From the NCBI GenBank assembly GCA_016928525.1, contig JAFGKO010000273.1, positions 1 through 20,572 on the forward strand: a stretch of 20,572 nucleotides of DNA, read 5' to 3'. Positions 15,075-20,572 of this stretch are shown piece after piece. This DNA comes from Anaerolineales bacterium (lineage in GTDB: Bacteria > Chloroflexota > Anaerolineae > Anaerolineales > Villigracilaceae). Numbering within the stretch: the first letter of the stretch is position 1; every line of letters starts with the position of its first letter. Position numbers and translations under genes: made by a program. The notes below the pieces were generated by a model that ran no database searches, was not told the DNA's origin, and worked only from the letters and a program-made list of their open reading frames with translations.

Positions 15075-16006
15075 TACGCCTCCATCCTGCGGATCAACGA
15101 GATGAACGCTTCTTCCATGCGCGCTGGCGCAATGCGAATACTGCGGTACTTGATTTTTGAATTTTTCAGGACTCGTTCGATCTCAGGCAGACGTTTCTTC
15201 CCGTTGTCAACCAGCAGATTGACCGCCTCGCCGTACGTCTGCGCTTCACGGACGCCCGATAAGCCTGCCACCGTTTCCAGGGCTTTTTGCCAGTCCTCGG
15301 CCTGAACCTCGATCACCTCCCCTTCCAATTTGTTGCGGATATTCTGCGGCGTATCGCATTCGACCAATTTTCCCGCGTACATCAACCCAACTCGCGAACA
15401 GCGGTCAGCTTCGTCCATATAGGGTGTGCTGACGATGATGGTCGTACCCTGCACATGCAGCTCGGTCAGGATGTTCCAGAACTCGCGCCGTGAAACCGGG
15501 TCCACGCCCGTTGTCGGTTCGTCAAGAAGAAGAATCTCAGGCTGGTGGATGAGCGTACAGGCCAGCGCCAGTTTCTTCTGCATGCCACCGGAGAGATGCA
15601 CGGCGCGGCGCTTGGTGAACTCCGTCAAGCCTGCGAATTCCAACAGCCGCTCGGTACGTTCAACCTGGTCTTGCCTTGAGACATCGAACAATTCGGCAAA
15701 GAAACCCAAATTCTCCAGCACCGACAACTCGCCATACAGGCTGAATTGCTGTGCCATGTAGCCCACATGCGGCTTGATCGCCTCCGCTTGCGATTTAAGA
15801 TCGAAGTCTAATATCGTGGCTTCGCCCTCGGTCACATCCAGCAGGCCCGCCAGCAGACGCAGCGTAGTCGTCTTGCCTGCGCCGTCGGGCCCCACCAGCC
15901 CGAACAGTTCGCCGGGCGCTACCGACAGGCTCAAGCCGTCCACAGCGGTAGCAGACTTGAAGGTCCGTTTGAGGCGGTTCGTCTCGATGATGGGTACTTT
16001 CGTCAT
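15074..16006 (-). CDS. ABC exporter ATPase with switch histidine replaced by proline
   Basis: This 310-residue ATPase is a paralogue of the one at 11572-12516. Walker A is GPDGAGKT at 39-46, the signature is LSGGM at 138-142 and Walker B is ILLLDE at 158-163. The H-loop reads VSTPYMDEADRC, with P195 where the partner has H196. If the two ATPases pair, one site would have a defective switch histidine, an asymmetric arrangement known in other heterodimeric exporters. The ATG at 16006 is chosen; the longer frame starts with GTG in a repeat element. No strong Shine-Dalgarno is seen. Confidence 0.93.
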   Translation of the reverse strand: MTKVPIIETNRLKRTFKSATAVDGLSLSVAPGELFGLVGPDGAGKTTTLRLLAGLLDVTEGEATILDFDLKSQAEAIKPHVGYMAQQFSLYGELSVLENLGFFAELFDVSRQDQVERTERLLEFAGLTEFTKRRAVHLSGGMQKKLALACTLIHQPEILLLDEPTTGVDPVSRREFWNILTELHVQGTTIIVSTPYMDEADRCSRVGLMYAGKLVECDTPQNIRNKLEGEVIEVQAEDWQKALETVAGLSGVREAQTYGEAVNLLVDNGKKRLPEIERVLKNSKIKYRSIRIAPARMEEAFISLIRRMEA

Positions 16007-16016
16007 ATCGGTCTCT

Positions 16017-16090
16017 GACCACGAAGACACCGAGGCACGAGGTCGCCAACTTTTAAATTTCTTCGCTTCTTCGAGCCTTCGCGGTTCAAT
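16017..16090. repeat. intergenic inverted repeat, ACCACGAAG family
   Basis: Outer ends GACCACGAAGACACC and, on the other strand, TTGAACCGCGAAGGCTCG form an imperfect hairpin around an AT-rich loop. It abuts the stop codon (16091-16093) of the small membrane protein gene and reaches to within 10 bases of the ATPase ATG. A divergent member of the family at 8932-9008 and 18301-18381. Confidence 0.65.
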
Positions 16091-16360
16091 TTATTGCCTT
16101 GCCCTACGGATGATCCACAAGACCAACAGCGCGCCAAGCGCAGGCTCTGTTGCCACACCCAGGTTGCGCAGGTTGTCACTGAAGCCCATGGCCGGGATGA
16201 CGAACCAGTCGATCAGGCCGAGCACAATCGCGGTGATCACAGACGCAATGTAATCACCCTGCACGCCGATCGGGCGGTTGCCTTTCCAAATGAAGCCAGC
16301 AATCCAGCCCATCAACAGGCCAACGAGGACCATTGCGATGACGAGGATAACGATTTCCAT
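16091..16360 (-). CDS. small membrane protein, GlsB/YeaQ/YmgE-like pattern
   Basis: This 89-residue, strongly hydrophobic protein has two to three predicted membrane segments (about 2-24, 37-58, 70-85). The N-terminal GWIAGFIWKGxxPxGxxGD pattern recalls the transglycosylase-associated (GlsB/YeaQ/YmgE) family of tiny membrane proteins, but the match is judged by eye only. The following DWFVIPAMGFSDNLRNLGVATEPALGALLVLWIIR is unusual for that family. AAAGGAG lies 6 bases upstream of the ATG. It sits between the TetR gene and the exporter genes on the same strand and probably belongs to that operon; its role there is unknown. Confidence 0.75.
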   Translation of the reverse strand: MEIVILVIAMVLVGLLMGWIAGFIWKGNRPIGVQGDYIASVITAIVLGLIDWFVIPAMGFSDNLRNLGVATEPALGALLVLWIIRRARQ

Positions 16361-16388
16361 GATTCTCTCCTTTCAGACAAAAGTACGC

Positions 16389-16826
16389 TTATGACTTTCG
16401 AAAATCCTGGCGAGTAAACAGCAAAGGCAGCAATGCCAGGATAAAAAAGGCGGTATTGAAAACTGCATTGAAGATCACACCAAAATACAGCGAGATGGCT
16501 GTGTCGGTCACATACCAGAGCGACAGCCCCAGTAGAAGCGCATTCCATGCCCAGCGTTCCCGGTTACGAAATGGAACCTGTGCAATGAAAGCCAGGAAAA
16601 CGCCCCAGCCTGCCATGGTTGCCCCCAAGACACCGTAGATCCAGCCCTGGAACCGGTCGACCCCAGCAGGCAAGGGACTTGCTCCCCAAAAGACCGGGTC
16701 GACTTGCCCGTCGAAAACGGCGAAGAGGGAGGTGCGGTTGAGCAAGGCCATACCCATTCCAAAAACGGTTACGATCAGGCTGAAGACAAATAACCAGCGC
16801 TGCCAGAAAAGAAATTTTTTCACCAA
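16389..16826 (-). CDS. hypothetical four-helix membrane protein
   Basis: This 145-residue protein has four predicted membrane helices (about 9-28, 61-83, 91-110, 112-135). No known family is recognised. The start is TTG (16826), seven bases from an AGGAG; the next codon is GTG and could serve instead. The Shine-Dalgarno overlaps the TetR stop codon (TAGGAG) and the gap is only 10 bases, so translation is probably tied to the regulator. The gene would be induced with it and may be an accessory factor of the exporter. Confidence 0.75.
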   Translation of the reverse strand: MVKKFLFWQRWLFVFSLIVTVFGMGMALLNRTSLFAVFDGQVDPVFWGASPLPAGVDRFQGWIYGVLGATMAGWGVFLAFIAQVPFRNRERWAWNALLLGLSLWYVTDTAISLYFGVIFNAVFNTAFFILALLPLLFTRQDFRKS

Positions 16827-16836
16827 GGGTTTTCTC

Positions 16837-17436
16837 CTATTTCGCCTGCACCCCTTCCAATAACAACTTCATCCCGGACCGGATATGTTTTTCCGGCTCC
16901 ACCATGGACTTGTCGTATACCCACAACAAGATCGTACCTTCCATCACTGCACCCATTGCGATGGCTACTTCATATGCATTTGTCTTGCGAAACTCACCTG
17001 AATCAATACCCTTTTGAATGATGGGGATGAGAACATCCATATATCGGTTGAAATAATTCTTGAAAGCCTGCTGCACGAATTTGTTGCGAAAAGCCAACCC
17101 CATGAACTCAAATGTGATCGGCATCAGGCGCAACATGATCTTGACATCTTTGGAAACTGTATCAACGAAGTTCCAGATGGCATCCGTGGCATTGGTTTCT
17201 GACAAATCCAACTTTTCCAACGCCTTGAACTCACGCTGGAAGATGCGGTCGAGGATAGCGATGATCAAGTCATCCTTGCTCTTGAAATACAGGTACAGCG
17301 TGCCTTTGCTCAGGCCGGTTTCCTCGGCAATATCGTCCATGCGCGCCTCATCGAAGCCTTTTTTGGTGAAGACATCTTCGGCGGCGTTGATGATCTGGGC
17401 CTTGCGTTCTTCGCTGACATTAGGGCGTGGGGACAT
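16837..17436 (-). CDS. TetR-family transcriptional regulator
   Basis: This 199-residue repressor has an N-terminal helix-turn-helix (about 32-56, MDDIAEETGLSKGTLYLYFKSKDDL, the classic TetR recognition pattern) and an all-helical ligand-binding C-terminus. It is the first gene of the exporter operon, read from a promoter whose start region carries an 18-base operator, so autorepression with ligand-induced release is expected. AAGGA lies 4-5 bases before the ATG. The arrangement recalls CecR/YbiH next to ybhGFSR in E. coli. The ligand is unknown. Confidence 0.93.
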   Translation of the reverse strand: MSPRPNVSEERKAQIINAAEDVFTKKGFDEARMDDIAEETGLSKGTLYLYFKSKDDLIIAILDRIFQREFKALEKLDLSETNATDAIWNFVDTVSKDVKIMLRLMPITFEFMGLAFRNKFVQQAFKNYFNRYMDVLIPIIQKGIDSGEFRKTNAYEVAIAMGAVMEGTILLWVYDKSMVEPEKHIRSGMKLLLEGVQAK

Positions 17437-17455
17437 AGGTTCCTTTTTTGTATAA

Positions 17456-17473
17456 TAACTGACTGGTCAGTCA
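17456..17473. promoter_or_regulatory. TetR-type operator palindrome
   Basis: TAACTGAC-TG-GTCAGTCA is an inverted repeat with seven of eight matching arm positions. It lies 5 bases past the -10 on the minus strand, over the expected transcription start of the TetR gene, an ideal place for repression. The half-site GTCAGTCA is typical of TetR-family operators. Confidence 0.75.
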
Positions 17474-17478
17474 TTTAT

Positions 17479-17506
17479 AGTATAGCAAATTAAACGGGAT
17501 TGTCAA
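17479..17506 (-). promoter_or_regulatory. strong promoter of the TetR/ABC exporter operon
   Basis: On the minus strand, TTGACA (17501-17506), a 16-base spacer and TATACT (17479-17484) preceded by TGC, an extended -10. This is the best promoter in the window and directly adjoins the operator. Confidence 0.8.
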
Positions 17507-17533
17507 GCGTTATTCCCTTTTGCAGGGTGTTTT

Positions 17534-17656
17534 ACCGCCAAGATTCCAAGGTCGCCAAGCCTCAAATAAAAACGCCAAGGTCATTTCCTTGGCGCTCTCA
17601 AAAAAATCTTGGCGTTCTCTCCCGAAGGATACCGGGACGGTGCGTGACTTGGCGGT
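17534..17656. repeat. compound inverted repeat, ACCGCCAAG family
   Basis: ACCGCCAAG (17534-17542) is perfectly inverted at 17648-17656. Inside, CGCCAAGG (17573-17580) is perfectly inverted at 17587-17594, and further CTTGGCG copies follow. The element ends 5 bases from the stop codon of the fumarase beta gene and extends back towards the TetR promoter. It could serve as the 3' end of the fumarase transcript, although no T-run follows. Confidence 0.7.
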
Positions 17657-17661
17657 TTACT

Positions 17662-18285
17662 TCAGGCCTTTGCCAGCAACTCGTCCAGCACTTTCTTCGA
17701 ACCCTGCTCGATGACCGCGTGCTGGCTGCCGCCGTGACTGTCCATCGTCACCACGACCGGGAAATCCTTGACCTCGATCACCCACATGGCTTCCGGCACG
17801 CCGAAGTCATATTTGTACACGCCCCGCACTTTCTTCACCGATTGGGCAATATACGAAGCCGCGCCGCCGATGGCGTGTAAGTACACAAATGGCACTTCCT
17901 GGCAGCCTATCAGCGTCTTGGGCCCCATGCCGCCCTTGCCGATCACGCCCTTGGCGTTGAAGTGCTTCATCACATCGGCCTGGTAGGGCTCCTCGCGGAT
18001 GGAGGTGGTCGGCCCGGCAGCCACGAACTTGTAGTCCTTGGTGTCCAGCCCGGAAACGACCGGCCCGCAGTGGTAGATCACACCGCCCTCGAGCAGCTGC
18101 TTGATGGCCTCATAGACTTCCAGATCATCGCCCTGCGGTTCGCGGGTCTTCTTGATGAAGGTGTCGATCATCCATTTGTGGACGGTATCGCGCCCGGTCA
18201 GCATTACGCCGGAAAGGTTTACCGGCTCGCCGACCTTCAAGCTGCGGATGGTCTCGTCGCTGATGGGAATGGTTATTTCGCGCAT
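17662..18285 (-). CDS. fumarate hydratase class I, beta subunit
   Basis: This 207-residue C-terminal-type subunit of two-component iron-sulfur fumarase (or tartrate dehydratase-like enzyme) is responsible, with the alpha subunit, for the reversible hydration of fumarate to malate in the TCA or reverse pathway. The family segments are intact: LSGVMLTGRD (about 24-33), YHCGPVV (about 71-77), AGPTTSIREE, GKGGMG and HAIGGAA. The length fits the family. The start at 18285 is chosen for GGAG 7 bases upstream; the longer frame starts in a repeat. It lies after the alpha gene in the same orientation. Confidence 0.92.
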   Translation of the reverse strand: MREITIPISDETIRSLKVGEPVNLSGVMLTGRDTVHKWMIDTFIKKTREPQGDDLEVYEAIKQLLEGGVIYHCGPVVSGLDTKDYKFVAAGPTTSIREEPYQADVMKHFNAKGVIGKGGMGPKTLIGCQEVPFVYLHAIGGAASYIAQSVKKVRGVYKYDFGVPEAMWVIEVKDFPVVVTMDSHGGSQHAVIEQGSKKVLDELLAKA

Positions 18286-18300
18286 AATATTCTCCAATTG

Positions 18301-18381
18301 CACCACGAAGGCACAAAGGACACGAAGTTTTACTTTGTGACCACAAAGAGACCTTTGTGCTCTCCGTGCCTTTGTGGTGAA
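18301..18381. repeat. intergenic inverted repeat, CACAAAGG family
   Basis: CACCACGAAGGCACAAAGGAC (first bases from 18301) pairs imperfectly with the end near 18358-18380, whose other strand reads TCACCACAAAGGCAC; a second ACCACAAAGAG copy lies in the loop. It abuts the alpha-subunit stop codon (18382-18384) and ends just before the Shine-Dalgarno of the beta gene, so it fills the gap inside the fumarase operon. Confidence 0.75.
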
Positions 18382-19257
18382 TTAATCGTAACTAACTTCC
18401 TCGCCAGTGACCGTCATCTTGCGGCGGCGGTAGGCCCAGCACATATACGAGACCGACACAAAATACGACGCCGGTAAGCGGTGCAGCCCGGTGATCTTGG
18501 TATCGATCACGGTCGTATTGCCGCCAAAGCCCATCGGGCCGATGCCCAACTGGTTGGCCTCGTCGGTCAGTTGCTCTTCGAGTGCGGCCAGCTTCGGGTC
18601 GGAGTTACGGGTGCCGATCTCGTCGAACAGGACTTCCTTGGAAGCATAATATGACGAGCCACGGTCGCCGCCGATGGCTACGCCCAGAATGCCCGGCGCG
18701 CAGCCCTGTCCCTGCGCCTTGTGGACCGAATCCAACACCACCTTGCGCACACCCGCCAGGTCGCGACCCGCGCCCAGCGCTGAATTTGGCAGCGAGTACT
18801 GTGCGCCAACGTTTTCGCAACCGCCGCCTTTGAGCATCAACTCGACCACCAGTGGCTGGTCGGCATCCACCTCGTCGAAATGGATATAGGGGAAGTCGTC
18901 GCCGCCCAGGTTATTACCAGAGTTTTTATCGTAGACAGCGTCGACTGCGTTTGGTCGCATATAGGACCGTTTGGTTGCTTCCGCCATCGCATTCCTGATC
19001 TGCGCCTTGAGCTTTCTCGTGCTCCAGCCTTCCGGGTAATGCACGTAGAAGATCGGCGTACCGGTATCCTGGCAGATGGGCGTGGACTGTTCGCGCGAGA
19101 GCTCGATGTTCTTCATGATCGTCTCCAGCGCACCGCGCGCCGCCGAGCCGGGTTCTTCCTTCTCGACCGCGGCCCTCAGCCGTTCTTCCACGTCCGGCGG
19201 CAGGCTGGAGGATGTGCGGCGGATGAGTTCGAGAATTTCGTTGGTCAGGTCTTTCAT
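18382..19257 (-). CDS. fumarate hydratase class I, alpha subunit
   Basis: This 291-residue iron-sulfur catalytic subunit has three cysteines that fit the [4Fe-4S] cluster ligands: C62 (TPICQDTGTP), C147 (GGGCENV) and C186 (GQGCAPG). The cluster is oxygen-sensitive in this class, which suits an anaerobe or microaerophile. The pair could also serve tartrate, but the TCA role is more likely. The start at 19257 follows GGAGG by 4 bases; the longer frame adds 13 unlikely residues. A TTGACA hexamer lies upstream (19308-19313, minus) but no convincing -10 goes with it. Confidence 0.94.
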   Translation of the reverse strand: MKDLTNEILELIRRTSSSLPPDVEERLRAAVEKEEPGSAARGALETIMKNIELSREQSTPICQDTGTPIFYVHYPEGWSTRKLKAQIRNAMAEATKRSYMRPNAVDAVYDKNSGNNLGGDDFPYIHFDEVDADQPLVVELMLKGGGCENVGAQYSLPNSALGAGRDLAGVRKVVLDSVHKAQGQGCAPGILGVAIGGDRGSSYYASKEVLFDEIGTRNSDPKLAALEEQLTDEANQLGIGPMGFGGNTTVIDTKITGLHRLPASYFVSVSYMCWAYRRRKMTVTGEEVSYD

Positions 19258-19357
19258 GGGGCCTCCATTAAGTATGTGAAAGCGTAATTCAATCATACAC
19301 CAAAATATGTCAACAGGTCACGTTTTCCCCTTCAGGGACTTTGTAAACGCGACCTAC

Positions 19358-19385
19358 TTGAATGTCGGCGCAAAATGGGTAAACT
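19358..19385 (+). promoter_or_regulatory. possible promoter of the acyl-CoA dehydrogenase gene
   Basis: TTGAAT (19358-19363), a 16-base spacer and TAAACT (19380-19385). Same -35 and spacing as the promoter at 2904. Transcription would start near 19392 and the leader would contain both downstream repeat elements. Confidence 0.4.
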
Positions 19386-19397
19386 GAATGTGTACAC

Positions 19398-19442
19398 CGT
19401 TGGTTGAGTAGGCGGTGTTCGTCCGCCGTATCGAAACCAACG
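19398..19442. repeat. REP-like element C
   Basis: GTTGGTT (19399-19405) and AACCAAC (19435-19441) are the ends. GGCGG/CCGCC form an inner stem around a 7-base loop. The GAGTAG and TATCGA motifs next to the ends match element A. Lies in the probable 5' leader of the acyl-CoA dehydrogenase gene. Confidence 0.65.
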
Positions 19443-19460
19443 TGCAAGATATATTTACTA

Positions 19461-19508
19461 TGGTCTCGATACACCCCTCGGAGAGCACTCGGGGTTACTC
19501 GACCACCA
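19461..19508. repeat. REP-like element D
   Basis: TGGTC (19461-19465) and GACCA (19501-19505) ends with the TCGATA / TACTCGA internal motifs of elements A and C, and an inner ACCCC/GGGGT stem. In opposite orientation to C and 18 bases from it, so the two form a REP pair. It ends just before the Shine-Dalgarno of the downstream gene. Confidence 0.6.
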
Positions 19509-19525
19509 GTCGAAAGGGAGCCAAA

Positions 19526-20572
19526 ATGTCAACACAAGCCATGTTCACCAAAGATGACCTGTCCCTGCAGGACAAAATGCAGGATTTCGTCGCCAGCGTG
19601 CCACGCCAGTTGTTGCTAGACATGGACGCGAACAAAGTCACCTATCCTAAAGAGTATTTGCAGGAAGCGGGAAAACGCGGACTGCTCGGCCTGCGCTTCG
19701 ACCCGCGTTGGGGAGGGGCGGGTCTGCCGTGGACCTCGGAACTGGTTGCGCTGGAGGAGGTCGGCGTGCTGGGGACCTCGCTGGCTTGCCTGTACTCGCT
19801 AGTTTCCATCATCGGGGAGGCGATCCACGTTTTCGGCACAGACGAGCAGAAGGAACGCTTCCTTAAACCGATGTTACGCGGCGAACTGGGCGTGGCCGAA
19901 GGGCTGACCGAGCCGCGCGGCGGATCCGATTTCTTTGCGGCCACCACCCGCGCCCGCCGCGCAGGGGACGCCTTCTACCTGACCGGTCAGAAGCGCTTCG
20001 TAGTCGGCGCCGAGGGCGCGGACCTGATCCTGGTCTATGGCAAGGTGGAGGACATCGACGACCCCAAGCAAGCCATGACCGCTTTCCTGGTCGAGCGCGG
20101 ACCCGGCCTGGATGTACAGCATGTCTATGGGCTGATGGGCACGCGCGGGGGCGGGACGGGGCGGCTGGTCTTCCGTGATGCGCGAGTCCCAATTGAGAAT
20201 GTCCTGGGCGGGGAGGCGGGAATCGGCCGCGGCACGGACGTCTTCCATCAAATGATGATCCCCGAACGGATGACCTCCGCGGGCGGGGCGGTCGGCATGG
20301 GACGGGCTGCCATCCAGATCGCCGCCCGCTACGCGGACAAGCGGCATGCCTTCGGGCAGAAGATCCGCCGCTTCGAGGGCGTCAGTTTCAAGGTGGCCGA
20401 GAGCCTGACCCTGCTGGATGCAGCCCGCGCGCTGAACCACGCCGTGGGGGCCACTATCGAGAGCGAGGCTTCCCCGGGCAAAGTCCGCCGGCTGGTGTCG
20501 GAAGCCAAGAAATTCTCCACCGAAACGGCCTGGACGGTGGTCAACCACGCCATGCAGATCCTGGGCGGCATC
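19526..20572 (+). CDS. acyl-CoA dehydrogenase, partial at right edge
   Basis: An open frame of 349 codons runs off the window. It begins [18 protein letters not shown], with GGGAG 5 bases before the ATG. It has the flavin-binding acyl-CoA dehydrogenase layout: helical N-domain (about 12-118), TEPRGGSDF at about 128-136 (the AxTEPxxGSD flavin signature), a beta domain, and [12 protein letters not shown] at about 274-285. The final visible segment [11 protein letters not shown] corresponds to the start of the motif before the catalytic glutamate region, so the missing part should contain it. The enzyme oxidises acyl-CoA to enoyl-CoA in beta-oxidation; chain-length specificity is unknown. Base composition is distinctly more GC-rich than upstream genes. 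Confidence 0.93.
   Translation, partial: MSTQAMFTKDDLSLQDKMQDFVASVPRQLLLDMDANKVTYPKEYLQEAGKRGLLGLRFDPRWGGAGLPWTSELVALEEVGVLGTSLACLYSLVSIIGEAIHVFGTDEQKERFLKPMLRGELGVAEGLTEPRGGSDFFAATTRARRAGDAFYLTGQKRFVVGAEGADLILVYGKVEDIDDPKQAMTAFLVERGPGLDVQHVYGLMGTRGGGTGRLVFRDARVPIENVLGGEAGIGRGTDVFHQMMIPERMTSAGGAVGMGRAAIQIAARYADKRHAFGQKIRRFEGVSFKVAESLTLLDAARALNHAVGATIESEASPGKVRRLVSEAKKFSTETAWTVVNHAMQILGGI

Noticed and set aside
17520..17660. CRISPR array suspected from repeated CGCCAAG words
   Set aside because: The words vary in spacing and orientation and build nested hairpins; there are no uniform repeats and spacers and no cas genes.

Overview
The window looks like a core-type stretch of a bacterial chromosome, most likely from the Chloroflexota (Anaerolineae-like). 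This is inferred from the gene mix: a ClpC-type unfoldase, a two-subunit class I fumarase, a protein resembling the family auto-named quinate 5-dehydrogenase, lipoboxes typical of Gram-positive-like or monoderm-like envelopes, and many short interspersed inverted repeats. No rRNA or other marker gene is present, so the assignment is tentative. There is no transposase, integrase, CRISPR array, tRNA or rRNA.

Left part (1-7555). clpC is on the minus strand (191-2662), with a hairpin terminator at its 3' end and a 473-base upstream region holding an extended -10 promoter and a 15-bp inverted repeat. Plus-strand genes follow: a lipoprotein with five carboxypeptidase-regulatory-like repeats (3136-4785); a stand-alone receiver protein with a GNAT acetyltransferase 6 bases behind it (4898-6106); and a membrane-anchored M23 peptidase whose stop codon overlaps the start of a short, catalytically degenerate SDR protein (6135-7450). 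The last pair ends at a hairpin shared with the convergent neighbour.

Middle part (7556-9914, minus). A three-gene set contains, in transcription order, a conserved protein of uncertain activity (quinate 5-dehydrogenase-like by name), a MobA/IspD-like nucleotidyltransferase and a PAP2 membrane phosphatase. They may act together on a phosphorylated alcohol or lipid intermediate; this is a hypothesis.

Right part (9988-17506, minus). A probable efflux operon runs TetR regulator, two small membrane proteins, ABC ATPase, ABC-2 permease, ABC-2 permease, ABC ATPase and HlyD-type lipoprotein. It resembles an E. coli YbhGFSR-type exporter with the tandem ATPase split into two genes. It starts at a strong promoter overlapped by a near-perfect TetR-type operator and ends at an 11-bp-stem terminator. 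Further right are fumarase beta and alpha (minus, 17662-19257) and, divergently, an acyl-CoA dehydrogenase that runs off the window (19526 onward).

The most unusual global feature is the filling of the gaps. At least eleven inverted-repeat elements of several sequence families occupy intergenic gaps. Five of them begin within about 0-6 bases of an upstream stop codon, and several fill almost the whole gap to the next ribosome binding site.
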